Shown: in pieces, positions 34,463 to 42,113 of the stretch | How positions within the stretch are numbered: the stretch's first letter is position 1 | How the letters are laid out: every line of letters starts with the position of its first letter | Assembly (NCBI GenBank): GCA_040756415.1 | Contig: JBFLYZ010000018.1 | Span: forward strand, 1-59,250 | Direction of reading: 5' to 3' | DNA: 59,250 nt | DNA from: JBFLYZ01 sp040756415 | GTDB lineage: Bacteria > Bacteroidota > Bacteroidia > JADZBD01 | Position numbers and translations under genes: made by a program | Notes under the pieces: model-generated | What the model was told of the DNA's origin: nothing | The model's database searches: none | The model's input: only the letters and a program-made list of their open reading frames with translations

Positions 34463-35218
34463 TTAAATACGTATTTCAATGTTTCTCGACTTCAGGTAAG
34501 CTTTCAGGCGGCCGATCTCTATTTCACCGAAGTGGAATATGCTGGCCGCAAGGGCCGCATCCGCCTTTCCTTCCGTGAACACTTCTGCAAAATGAGCCGC
34601 TGTACCCGCGCCCCCGCTGGCTATGACCGGTACCGGCACCGACCCGGATATCATGCGGGTCAATTCGATGGCAAATCCATCCTTCGTACCGTCATGATCC
34701 ATCGAAGTAAGCAGTATTTCGCCCGCGCCCCTGTCCACCGCTTGCCTGGCCCAGTCATACACGCGGACCATGGTGGCTGTTCTGCCCCCGTTCAGGTACA
34801 CGTACCATTCATCCCCCTCTTTTTTCGCGTCAATAGCCACCACTACGCACTGGCTGCCAAACTCAGCGGCTATATCGCTGATCAGGCCGGGGTTCTTCAC
34901 GGCCGCGGTATTGACAGATATTTTGTCAGCGCCAGCATTCAGCAATAGCGACACATCCCCGGCTGATGCTATGCCTCCTCCCACGGTGAACGGAATGCTG
35001 ATCTCGGCCGCCACACGGCTGACCAATTCCTTCAGGGTCTTTCTCTTTTCATGAGTTGCGGTGATATCCAGGAAAACCAGCTCATCGGCCCCGGCCTGCG
35101 AATAGTATTTGCCCAGTTCAACCGGATCACCGGCATCGCGCAACTGCCCGAAGTTGACCCCTTTGACGGTACGGCCCTCTTTGATATCGAGGCAGGGTAT
35201 GATGCGCCTGGTCAGCAT
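34463..35218 (-). CDS. hisF: Imidazole glycerol phosphate synthase, cyclase subunit
   Basis: This 251-residue (beta/alpha)8 barrel joins PRFAR and ammonia from HisH to form IGP and AICAR. The catalytic aspartates sit in RRIIPCLDIKEGRTVKG near residue 11 and in VVAIDAKKEGDEWYVYLNGG near residue 130. The phosphate-binding loops GGGIAS and ASGGAGT are present. It overlaps hisA by 7 nt and is followed by hisIE. Confidence 0.97.
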   Translation of the reverse strand: MLTRRIIPCLDIKEGRTVKGVNFGQLRDAGDPVELGKYYSQAGADELVFLDITATHEKRKTLKELVSRVAAEISIPFTVGGGIASAGDVSLLLNAGADKISVNTAAVKNPGLISDIAAEFGSQCVVVAIDAKKEGDEWYVYLNGGRTATMVRVYDWARQAVDRGAGEILLTSMDHDGTKDGFAIELTRMISGSVPVPVIASGGAGTAAHFAEVFTEGKADAALAASIFHFGEIEIGRLKAYLKSRNIEIRI

Positions 35219-35928
35219 GAGGCTAATTCAGTTAAGCTGATACGGCCTTCGTAAATGGCCTTACCCACCACCACAGCCTTGCATCCCGATCGCTCCAGCG
35301 AACGTATATCTTCTACAGAAGCTACGCCTCCGCTCGCGATCAGGTATAGACCGGGAAATCCGCTGCTGATCTTCCGGTACAGCCCGTCAGCGCTTCCGCC
35401 AAGCATACCGTCTTTCGATATATCCGTGCACAGGACCTGTTTCACCCCGCGCTGCATGTTCCGGCCGATGAAATCCATTACGGAGATGGACGTTTCTTCC
35501 GTCCATCCGCTGACAGCGATCTTTTCCTCTTTAACATCCGCGCCAAGTATGATCTTATCCGCTCCAAAGCGATCGACCCATGAAAAGAACCGTTCCGGAT
35601 CTTTCACAGCCGCGCTGCCGATCGTTACCATCGCTATCCCCGAGCCGAATACCGAAACCAGGTCCTCATCGGTCTTTATCCCCCCGCTGAAATCGATCGT
35701 CATTCCGGTATGCGCAGCCAGGCGCTCGGCCACTTTCAGGTTAATGACCTTACCGGCCTTGGCCCCGTCCAGGTCGACCAGGTGCAGACGCTTTAATCCC
35801 GCGCCTTCAAACTGCAGGGCCATTTCCAGCGGGTCCTCGCTGTATACTTTACGCGTGCTGTAATCGCCACGGGTCAGCCGCACACACTTGCCGTCTATAA
35901 TGTCTATGGCGGGAATAACGGTGATCAT
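35212..35928 (-). CDS. hisA: ProFAR isomerase
   Basis: This 238-residue (beta/alpha)8 barrel isomerises ProFAR to PRFAR. The catalytic Asp is in VIPAIDIIDGKCVRLTRGDY near residue 8, and the second acidic residue lies in the later LCTDISKDGMLGG. The phosphate-binding glycines SGGIKT and ASGGVASVEDI are present, and the barrel is a paralogue of HisF. It overlaps hisH by 4 nt and hisF by 7 nt. Confidence 0.96.
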   Translation of the reverse strand: MITVIPAIDIIDGKCVRLTRGDYSTRKVYSEDPLEMALQFEGAGLKRLHLVDLDGAKAGKVINLKVAERLAAHTGMTIDFSGGIKTDEDLVSVFGSGIAMVTIGSAAVKDPERFFSWVDRFGADKIILGADVKEEKIAVSGWTEETSISVMDFIGRNMQRGVKQVLCTDISKDGMLGGSADGLYRKISSGFPGLYLIASGGVASVEDIRSLERSGCKAVVVGKAIYEGRISLTELASC

Positions 35929-36506
35929 AGCTTTAGAAAATTTTCCAGCAGCTTTTGGCCGGCCGCACCCGATTTTTCCGGGTGGAACTGCACGGCATAA
36001 AAATTATTCTTCTGCATGGCCGAACAGTAGCCGATGCCGTAATCGGTCCGGGCCGTATCATAATCATCGCATACCGCATAGTAACTGTGAACAAAATACA
36101 TGTACGCGTTCTCCGCGATACCTTCGAACAGCTCTCCCTTCAGATCATGGATGTTATTCCACCCGATCTGAGGCACCTTTAACCCCGGCCCGAACCTTTT
36201 CACCCTTTTATCGAATATCCCCAGGCAGGGCGTATCGCTTTCTTCCGAGTAGCTGCACATCAATTGCATGCCCAGGCATATGCCCAGTACCGGCTGCCTT
36301 AGCGAAGGCAGCAGGCGGTCGAGGCCTTTCTGCCTGAGGTAAGCCATAGCCGCGCCCGCTTCGCCCACCCCTGGAAAAATGACCTTGTCAGCAGAAACCA
36401 GCAGATGCGGGTCATCGGTCACCTGGCCGGTGTGGCCCAGGCGCTGCAGCGCAAACAGCACTGAGCTGGTGTTGCCTGCACCATATTTTACCAGCGCTAT
36501 TTTCAC
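35925..36506 (-). CDS. hisH: Imidazole glycerol phosphate synthase, glutaminase subunit
   Basis: This 193-residue class I glutamine amidotransferase feeds ammonia to HisF. The nucleophile Cys lies in PVLGICLGMQLMCSYSEES near residue 79, and the His-Glu of the triad lies in YAVQFHPEKSG near the end. The N-terminal KYGAGNTSSVLFALQRLG is the HisH start. It overlaps hisB and hisA by 4 nt each. Confidence 0.97.
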   Translation of the reverse strand: MKIALVKYGAGNTSSVLFALQRLGHTGQVTDDPHLLVSADKVIFPGVGEAGAAMAYLRQKGLDRLLPSLRQPVLGICLGMQLMCSYSEESDTPCLGIFDKRVKRFGPGLKVPQIGWNNIHDLKGELFEGIAENAYMYFVHSYYAVCDDYDTARTDYGIGYCSAMQKNNFYAVQFHPEKSGAAGQKLLENFLKL

Positions 36507-37612
36507 AGTACGCCCTTTGTGCTTGGCAGGGCCATATTGCCCGCCTCGCGCTTCACCGCCATTTTCAGCGCCTTCGCAAAAGCTTTGAAAACAGCCTCGA
36601 TCTTATGATGTTCATTGACGCCTTCTGCCCTGATGTTCAGGTTGCATTTGGCCGCATCGGAAAAGCTTTTGAAAAAGTGAAAGAACATCTCGGTAGGCAT
36701 TTCTCCTATCTTTTCGCGCTTGAACTCCGCCTCCCAGGTTATCCAGCTTCGTCCCCCGAAATCGATCGCCACCCGGGCCAGGCAATCGTCCATGGGAAGA
36801 CAAAAGCCGTAGCGTTCCATACCGCGCTTACTTCCCATCGCTTTGGCGAAAGCCTCACCCAGCGCTATACCCGTATCTTCTATGGTGTGATGCTCATCGA
36901 TGTGGAGATCGCCTTTGGCAGTGAGCTCCAGGTCGATCCCGCCATGACGGGCTACCTGGTCCAGCATATGATCGAAAAAGGCCAAACCGGTGCTTATTTT
37001 TGATTCACCGCGCCCATCCAGGTCCAGCCGGATCACAATGTCTGTTTCCTTAGTGGTCCTGCGGTGAGCCACCGCCCGGGGCAGCCCGCGGAGGAAATCA
37101 TAAATATCCTTCCAGCCATCCGCGATGAGCGAGATCTTGCTCTCCCAGCCATCCGAGCTATCATAGTTCCTTATCAGGATAGATCGCGCGCCCAGGTTTT
37201 GCGCCAGCCTCACATCCGTAATGCGGTCACCGATCACGAAGGAGTTGGCAAGGTCATATCCGCCCGACAGGTACTGGGTCAGCATGCCGGTACCGGGCTT
37301 CCGCGTTGGCTTATTTTCGTGCTCGAAGGAACGGTCCACATGCACGGCCGTGAACCTGATCCCTTCTCCTTCCAATGTCTTCAGCATTTTATGCTGAACG
37401 CGGTCAAAGGCCTCCTCCGGGTAAGATGCCGTTCCCAGGCCGTCCTGGTTGGTGACCATGACCAGTTGGTAATCCAGTTCCGCGGCTATCCTGCCCAGCC
37501 AGGTGATAACGCCCGGCACGAACTCCAGCTTTTCCAGCGAATCGACCTGGAAATTATCGGGGGGTTCCCAGATTAGGGTGCCGTCACGATCGATAAAAAG
37601 TACTTTTTTCAT
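36503..37612 (-). CDS. hisB: Bifunctional histidinol-phosphatase / imidazoleglycerol-phosphate dehydratase
   Basis: This 369-residue fusion catalyses steps 6 and 8. The HAD phosphatase part (1-165) has FIDRDGTLI at the start and TNQDGLGT. Its loop before RKPGTGM lacks the Cys/His zinc site found in E. coli HisB, as far as I know the usual situation in this phylum. The IGPD part (about 175-369) has the two metal-binding signatures, DEHHTIEDTGIALGEA and VNEHHKIEAVFKAF. It overlaps hisC and hisH by 4 nt each. Confidence 0.97.
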   Translation of the reverse strand: MKKVLFIDRDGTLIWEPPDNFQVDSLEKLEFVPGVITWLGRIAAELDYQLVMVTNQDGLGTASYPEEAFDRVQHKMLKTLEGEGIRFTAVHVDRSFEHENKPTRKPGTGMLTQYLSGGYDLANSFVIGDRITDVRLAQNLGARSILIRNYDSSDGWESKISLIADGWKDIYDFLRGLPRAVAHRRTTKETDIVIRLDLDGRGESKISTGLAFFDHMLDQVARHGGIDLELTAKGDLHIDEHHTIEDTGIALGEAFAKAMGSKRGMERYGFCLPMDDCLARVAIDFGGRSWITWEAEFKREKIGEMPTEMFFHFFKSFSDAAKCNLNIRAEGVNEHHKIEAVFKAFAKALKMAVKREAGNMALPSTKGVL

Positions 37613-38655
37613 GTGTATTGTTTTAACGCGTCAAGCAATAGGATGTTTTCCTGTTCCGTTCCCACCGTGATCCGCAGGCAGTCGCGGCAAAGCATGACCT
37701 TGCTGCGGTCGCGCACCACTATGCCCTTCCCTACAAGGTAATGATACAGGCCGGCCGAGTTTGCTGTACGCACCAGCAGGAAATTGGCGTCACTTTCAAA
37801 TACCTTTTCCACCCTACCCGACCGGGCCAGCTCTTTTCTCAGCCATTCGCGCTGTTCTACCGTTTTTCTCGTCCACGCATTCACCTGCTCTATATTGTCC
37901 AGGGCCTTCATGACCAGTTCCTGCGATGCCACATTCACGTTATAGGGTGCCTTGATCCTGTTCAGCACCGCGATGACCGCTTCGCTGGCGAAGGCCATAC
38001 CTACGCGCAAGCCCGCCATACCCCAGGCCTTGGAGAAGGTCTGCAGCACGACCAGGTTAGGATACCGTTGCAGCTCGGTGGTGAAGGACCTCTGCCGGGA
38101 AAAATTAATATAGGCCTCATCAATGACCACGATACCGCTGAAATTGTTCAATACGAATTCGATATCACTGCGATCGAGCGAATTGCCCGTTGGGTTGTTG
38201 GGGGAGCAGAGAAAGATCAGCTTAGTGCGCTCATCGGCCATCTCGGAAATGCCTTCCACGTTCAACTGAAACTCAGCGGTAAGCGGAACATTGCGCACCG
38301 CCACATCGTTGATGACGGCAGCTACCTCGTACATGCCGTAGGTAGGAGGCACCAGCACCACGTTATCCCTGCCTGGCTCGCAGAACGCGCGGTAAAGCAG
38401 GTCGATGGCCTCATCGCTTCCATTACCCAGGAAAATGTTAGCTGCCGGCACGCCTTTTATGCGCGATATCCGCTCCTTTAAAGCGGATTGAAGCGGGTCG
38501 GGGTAACGGTTGAACCTCTCCGGCAAGGGAGAGCCCCAGGCGTTCTCGTTGGCGTCAAGAAAAACGCGCGCCTCTCCTTTAAATTCATCGCGCGCGGAGG
38601 AGTACGGCACCGCGCGCCTGATATTGGCCCGTATCAGCTTATCCAGGTCAAACAT
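37609..38655 (-). CDS. hisC: Histidinol-phosphate aminotransferase
   Basis: This 348-residue PLP enzyme of fold type I makes histidinol phosphate. The N-terminal VFLDANENAWGSPLP is the HisC substrate motif. LIFLCSPNNPTGNSLD and VVIDEAYINFS are conserved PLP contacts, and the Schiff-base Lys is in LQTFSKAWGMAGLRVG near residue 210. It overlaps hisD by 8 nt and hisB by 4 nt. Confidence 0.96.
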   Translation of the reverse strand: MFDLDKLIRANIRRAVPYSSARDEFKGEARVFLDANENAWGSPLPERFNRYPDPLQSALKERISRIKGVPAANIFLGNGSDEAIDLLYRAFCEPGRDNVVLVPPTYGMYEVAAVINDVAVRNVPLTAEFQLNVEGISEMADERTKLIFLCSPNNPTGNSLDRSDIEFVLNNFSGIVVIDEAYINFSRQRSFTTELQRYPNLVVLQTFSKAWGMAGLRVGMAFASEAVIAVLNRIKAPYNVNVASQELVMKALDNIEQVNAWTRKTVEQREWLRKELARSGRVEKVFESDANFLLVRTANSAGLYHYLVGKGIVVRDRSKVMLCRDCLRITVGTEQENILLLDALKQYT

Positions 38656-39934
38656 TTTTTTCCAGTCTTATCGTTACGGCCCGTTTGTGGGCCAGCAAAC
38701 CCTCTTCTTCGGCCATCACCGCAACCGAGGGGCCGATCCTCGATAACCCTTTCCGGCTCAATTCCTGGAATGTGATCTTTTTCACAAAACTATCGAGCGA
38801 CACCCCGCTGTATGACCTCGCATAGCCGTTGGTGGGCAGGGTGTGGTTGGTGCCCGAGGCATAATCGCCAGCGCTTTCGGGAGAATAATTACCCAGGAAC
38901 ACCGAACCGGCATTGATGATGCCAGGGACCAGAGAGCGGTAACGCGTGCTGGCGATGATGAGGTGCTCGGGTGCATATTCGTTGATCAGGGCAATGGCTT
39001 CAGACCGGTTGCGAACCAAAACAGCCCTTGCCGATCTTAAAGCCTGCCTGATGATATCCTTCCTGGGCAGAACCCTGAGCTGCTTTTCTATTTCCCGGAT
39101 AACACGACCGATGACAGCAGCCGAGTCCGTTACCAGCATGACCTGCGACTCAGGGCCATGTTCGGCCTGGGATAACAGGTCAGCAGCGACAAAGGCAGGA
39201 ACTGCAGTGGCATCGGCCAGCACGGCCACTTCGGAGGGGCCTGCCGGCATATCAATGGCCACACCCGATCTTGACACCAGTTGTTTGGCCATGGTAACAT
39301 AGCGGTTGCCCGGCCCGAACAGTTTGTAGACCTTAGGGACGGTTTGAGTGCCGAATGCCATGGCGGCAATGGCCTGGGCCCCGCCTATTTTATAGATGCG
39401 CGTAATGCCTACCAGCCGGGCCGCATATAAAATGACCGGGTTAACTCGGCCATTGGCATCGCATGGGGTACATACTACCACCTCGCTGCAGCCTGCGATA
39501 GCTGCCGGTATACCCAGCATAAGAACAGTGGAAAAAAGAGGGGCGCTGCCTCCCGGTATATAGAGGCCGACCTTTTCGACCGGCACCGACCTCCGCCAGC
39601 ATTTCACACCGGGCATAGTCTCCACGATCTTCATTTTCTCGCGCTGCTGAAGGTGAAAGCGGGTAATGTTGGTCCTGGCCACAGCAATGGCTTTTTTCAG
39701 CCCGGCCGGCACTTTTTTTCGCGCTTCGGTGAGCTCGTTCTCCGTGACCCGGATCGCTTTCAGGGTCACGCCATCGAACCGGGCGGCATACTTACGCAAA
39801 GCCTTGTCACCCTGCCTTCGCACATCGTCCAGGATGGCGGCCACTTTCTTTTCCAGGGCCAAAGCATCTCCCTCAGGCCGCTCCAGGAGGGCGGGCCAGC
39901 TCTTGCGTGCCGGATACCGTATTACCCTTATCAT
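38648..39934 (-). CDS. hisD: Histidinol dehydrogenase
   Basis: This 428-residue Zn enzyme performs the last two oxidations to histidine with NAD. Diagnostic segments are EKVGLYIPGGSAPLFSTVLMLGIPA, YKIGGAQAIAAMAFGT, AGPSEVAVLAD, LLSQAEHGPESQ (Zn ligands and catalytic His), and EHLII near 330. An ATG at 40009 would add 25 residues, but ATG 39934 is chosen because it overlaps the hisG stop codon in the 4-nt ATGA style used throughout this operon. Confidence 0.97.
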   Translation of the reverse strand: MIRVIRYPARKSWPALLERPEGDALALEKKVAAILDDVRRQGDKALRKYAARFDGVTLKAIRVTENELTEARKKVPAGLKKAIAVARTNITRFHLQQREKMKIVETMPGVKCWRRSVPVEKVGLYIPGGSAPLFSTVLMLGIPAAIAGCSEVVVCTPCDANGRVNPVILYAARLVGITRIYKIGGAQAIAAMAFGTQTVPKVYKLFGPGNRYVTMAKQLVSRSGVAIDMPAGPSEVAVLADATAVPAFVAADLLSQAEHGPESQVMLVTDSAAVIGRVIREIEKQLRVLPRKDIIRQALRSARAVLVRNRSEAIALINEYAPEHLIIASTRYRSLVPGIINAGSVFLGNYSPESAGDYASGTNHTLPTNGYARSYSGVSLDSFVKKITFQELSRKGLSRIGPSVAVMAEEEGLLAHKRAVTIRLEKNV

Positions 39935-40806
39935 ACGATCATCTTTTCTATAGGAACTACCAGGATGCCCTGAGCGCCATTGTCCTTGAGCCGTTCGATT
40001 ATCTCCCAAAACTCATTCTCATTCACTACCGAATGAACCGAGCTCCATCCCTTCTGCGCCAGCGGCAATATGGTGGGGCTTTTCATGCCCGGCAGTATTC
40101 TGCAGATGGCATCCAGCTTTGCGTTAGGCGCGTTGAGCAGGATGTACTTATTCTTACCCGCCTTCTTCAGCGCATTGATGCGGAACAATAGTTTTTCTAT
40201 AATAGCCGATTGCCCGGCTCCCAGCCTGCGGTTGGCGATCATAACGGCCTCCGACCGCATCACCACCTCGGTTTCCTTCAGGCCGTTCATGAACAAGGTG
40301 CTGCCGGAGCTGACCAGGTCGCAAATGGCATCGGCCAGTCCTATGCCGGGCGCGATCTCTACCGATCCGCTGATTTCGTGTATCTCGGCATTTACCTTCT
40401 GCTTCTTCAGGTATTTTGACAAAATGCGCGTATAGCTGGTAGCGATCTTTTTTCCCTCGAGGTCGCGGATAGAGCGATACCGCTTGTTCTTGGGAACCGC
40501 CAGGGCGAGCCGGCATTTACCGAATCCCAGCCGTTCCACGACCTTTACCTTACGACCCGATTCCATGACAATGTTCTCGCCTACAATGCCGGCATCGGCC
40601 ACCCCGTCTTCGACATATTGAGGAATGTCATCGTCACGGAGAAAGAATACCTCCATGGGGAAGTTCTGCGCCTCGGTCTTGAGCTTACCTGCCTGTCCGG
40701 CCGACTGGTTGAAGCCGTTGCTGAATTCGATACCGCACTCTTTCAGTATCCTCAGCGAATCTTCGTAAAGCCTGCCCGATTTCTGTACCGCTATTCTCAG
40801 TTTCAT
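39931..40806 (-). CDS. hisG: ATP phosphoribosyltransferase, long form
   Basis: This 291-residue enzyme joins ATP and PRPP, the committed and feedback-controlled step. The start LRIAVQKSGRLYEDSLRILKE, then DAGIVGENIVME and SGSVEIAPGIGLADAICDLVSSGSTL (PRPP loop), are HisG. The C-terminal 80 residues form the ACT-like domain of the long, HisZ-independent form that binds histidine. It is the first enzyme gene of the operon, 14 nt after the leader terminator's U-run, so its expression depends on antitermination. Confidence 0.97.
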   Translation of the reverse strand: MKLRIAVQKSGRLYEDSLRILKECGIEFSNGFNQSAGQAGKLKTEAQNFPMEVFFLRDDDIPQYVEDGVADAGIVGENIVMESGRKVKVVERLGFGKCRLALAVPKNKRYRSIRDLEGKKIATSYTRILSKYLKKQKVNAEIHEISGSVEIAPGIGLADAICDLVSSGSTLFMNGLKETEVVMRSEAVMIANRRLGAGQSAIIEKLLFRINALKKAGKNKYILLNAPNAKLDAICRILPGMKSPTILPLAQKGWSSVHSVVNENEFWEIIERLKDNGAQGILVVPIEKMIV

Positions 40807-40819
40807 AGTTTAAATGTAT

Positions 40820-40855
40820 TAAAAATAAAAAGGGCTCACCACATTGGTAAGCCCT
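40820..40855 (-). terminator. Attenuator terminator in front of hisG
   Basis: In the minus-strand RNA, AGGGCTTACCA pairs with TGGTGAGCCCT around the 3-nt loop ATG. The stem is 11 bp with one U-G pair, followed by TTTTTATTTTT. It lies between the his leader peptide and hisG, where it would stop transcription unless the 5' arm is captured by the antiterminator. Confidence 0.9.
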
Positions 40856-40950
40856 GATTGCTGTAGTATATCGTTCACATTACGCCATGCATCATCCGCT
40901 TACCCTTAACAGGTACCGTGGTGGTGATGCAGGTGTAATTGCTTATTCAT
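40831..40950 (-). promoter_or_regulatory. Histidine operon attenuator (leader peptide, antiterminator, terminator)
   Basis: Three pairing options can be read. Segment 1, inside the His-codon run (TGCATCA, 40931-40925), can pair with segment 2 TGATGCA (40894-40888). The same segment 2 region also holds GGTAAGC (40904-40898), which pairs perfectly with GCTTACC (40852-40846), the 5' arm of the terminator. Ribosome stalling at His codons would block segment 1, free GGTAAGC and prevent terminator formation, which is the classical mechanism. The alternative base pairs were found by eye; no folding energies were computed. Confidence 0.85.
40906..40950 (-). CDS. hisL: His operon leader peptide
   Basis: The 14-codon frame reads MNKQLHLHHHHGTC and ends with TAA. 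Five of fourteen codons are His (CAC and CAT), four of them in a row. It starts about 10 nt after a perfect -7 box, which puts its ATG within a few bases of the expected transcription start. Position, composition and the downstream hairpins identify it as a translated attenuator peptide with no function of its own. Confidence 0.88.
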   Translation of the reverse strand: MNKQLHLHHHHGTC

Positions 40951-40959
40951 ATCGCTGCG

Positions 40960-40989
40960 CAAATGTAGGAAGTTTTTTCAAACCTCCAA
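40960..40989 (-). promoter_or_regulatory. Promoter of the his operon
   Basis: On the minus strand, TTG (40989-40987), a 19-nt spacer, then TACATTTG (40967-40960) match the Bacteroidota consensus TTG-N19-TAnnTTTG exactly. It begins 10 nt beyond the stop codon of the Cys-rich gene and ends 9 nt before the leader-peptide ATG. Confidence 0.8.
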
Positions 40990-40998
40990 AACACCCGC

Positions 40999-41130
40999 TC
41001 AGCAGCATGATGACGACCCTTTGCAACAATCCGCCTTGTCACCGCAGCAATCGCAGCAGCAGCAGCAATCATCTTTTCCGCAGCAGGTGCATTTGCCCTT
41101 TTCTGCGGGTTCTCTTTTGTTGTTTTCCAT
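40999..41130 (-). CDS. Cys-rich metallothionein-like small protein
   Basis: This 43-residue frame starts MENNKREPAEKGK and contains 14 cysteines (positions 14, 16, 17, 22-26, 28, 29, 35, 36, 42, 43), about one residue in three, with Lys, Asp and Gly between and almost no large hydrophobics. A run of five Cys and CC/CxC pairs are metal-thiolate cluster patterns. It begins 17 nt after the ArsR gene on the same strand, so it is probably cotranscribed and metal-induced. Sequestering a soft metal (Cd, Cu, As, Zn) is the likely job. I do not recognise a named family; a metallochaperone is the alternative. Confidence 0.75.
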   Translation of the reverse strand: MENNKREPAEKGKCTCCGKDDCCCCCDCCGDKADCCKGSSSCC

Positions 41131-41147
41131 AGTTCAGCATTTTTAGT

Positions 41148-41465
41148 TTAACAGCATTTAATGGTTCCGAAAAGCTTATCGAAAAAAACCCGGGCCTCCC
41201 GGCAGGCCTTCTCATCGAGGCAATAGCACACGCGTGGTCCGTCAATTTCACCCCGAATCAGTCCGGCTGATTTCAGTTCTGCCAGGTGCTGCGAAACGGT
41301 CGACTGGGCGAGTGGAAGCGCTTCCACAAGGTCGTTGCATATGCAGGTGTTCCTGCGCGCCAGCATTTTGAGGATCGCGATCCGGGCGGGGTGAGCTATA
41401 GCTTTGGCGAAACGCGCCATCGCTATCTCCTGCTCCGAGAATTCTTCTGCTTTGGAATAGGCCAT
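41148..41465 (-). CDS. ArsR/SmtB family metal-responsive repressor
   Basis: This 105-residue winged-helix protein starts at ATG 41465. The frame extends to 41594, but that would cover the promoter. The helix-turn-helix is LPLAQSTVSQHLAELKSAGLI. The alpha3 region reads ARRNTCICNDLVEAL, where CIC is the CxC of As/Cd-type thiol sensors, and the C-terminus adds VCYCLDEKAC and a final KCC. In this family metal binding releases DNA. The neighbouring Cys-rich gene is the natural target, and the promoter carries an inverted repeat. Which metal it senses cannot be told. Confidence 0.92.
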   Translation of the reverse strand: MAYSKAEEFSEQEIAMARFAKAIAHPARIAILKMLARRNTCICNDLVEALPLAQSTVSQHLAELKSAGLIRGEIDGPRVCYCLDEKACREARVFFDKLFGTIKCC

Positions 41466-41478
41466 GATCTTTATCTTA

Positions 41479-41496
41479 TATCGCAAATATACGATA
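41479..41496 (-). promoter_or_regulatory. arsR promoter with overlapping operator-like inverted repeat
   Basis: On the minus strand, TATCG-TATATTTG-CGATA places a perfect 5-bp inverted repeat around a consensus -7 box (TATATTTG, 41491-41484), 18 nt before arsR. Repressor binding here would block RNA polymerase, as expected for autoregulation. Confidence 0.7.
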
Positions 41497-41525
41497 ATTA
41501 TCCGGTCCCCCAGGCTTTTTTTCAA

Positions 41526-41533
41526 TATTTTTG
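41526..41533 (+). promoter_or_regulatory. -7 box before the 3-methyladenine glycosylase gene
   Basis: TATTTTTG matches TAnnTTTG, 14 nt before the ATG at 41548. The ArsR inverted repeat lies 30 nt upstream of it, near the expected -33 region. Confidence 0.5.
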
Positions 41534-41547
41534 ACAAAATCCTTCTT

Positions 41548-42111
41548 ATGGCCAAACAACGCTGCGAATGGTGTCTTACAGATCCCTTATACATTGATTA
41601 TCACGACAAAGAATGGGGTGTGCCGGTACATGATGACGGCAAGCTGTTCGAATTCCTGGTACTGGAAAGCTTCCAGGCCGGCTTAAGCTGGCTGACCATA
41701 CTCAAAAAAAGAGAGAATTTCCGGAAGGCCTTTGCCGGTTTCGACCCCAGAAAAGTAGCCCGTTTCGACCGGAAAAAATTCAATGCGCTGATGCGGGATG
41801 CCGGCATCGTGCGCAACCGGCTAAAGATAGAGGCCGCCATCAACAACGCACAGCGTTTCCTGGAAATACAGAAAGAATTCGGCTCCTTTGACCGTTATGT
41901 ATGGAGCTTTGTGAATGGCCGCACGATCGTTAATAAAAGAAGGTCATTGACGGACATGCCGGCCACCAGCCCCGAAAGCGATGCGATGAGTGCCGATATG
42001 GGCAAACGGGGGTTTAAATTCAGGGGCTCGACCATTTGTTACGCGTTCATGCAGGCCGTGGGGATGGTTGACGACCACCTGGATCATTGCCACCGCAAAC
42101 GCAAGAGATAA
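41548..42111 (+). CDS. tag: DNA-3-methyladenine glycosylase I
   Basis: This 187-residue enzyme removes 3-methyladenine from alkylated DNA, starting base-excision repair. The N-terminal RCEWCLTDPLYIDYHDKEWGVPVHDD and the internal VLESFQAGLSWLTILKKRENF are the Tag signature (Zn-binding Cys and substrate pocket). The C-terminal GFKFRGSTICYAFMQAVGMVDDHLDHC carries the other Zn ligands (His and Cys). The frame is open back to 41464, but ATG 41548 gives the family start. It is divergent from arsR. Confidence 0.95.
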   Translation: MAKQRCEWCLTDPLYIDYHDKEWGVPVHDDGKLFEFLVLESFQAGLSWLTILKKRENFRKAFAGFDPRKVARFDRKKFNALMRDAGIVRNRLKIEAAINNAQRFLEIQKEFGSFDRYVWSFVNGRTIVNKRRSLTDMPATSPESDAMSADMGKRGFKFRGSTICYAFMQAVGMVDDHLDHCHRKRKR

Positions 42112-42113
42112 GT

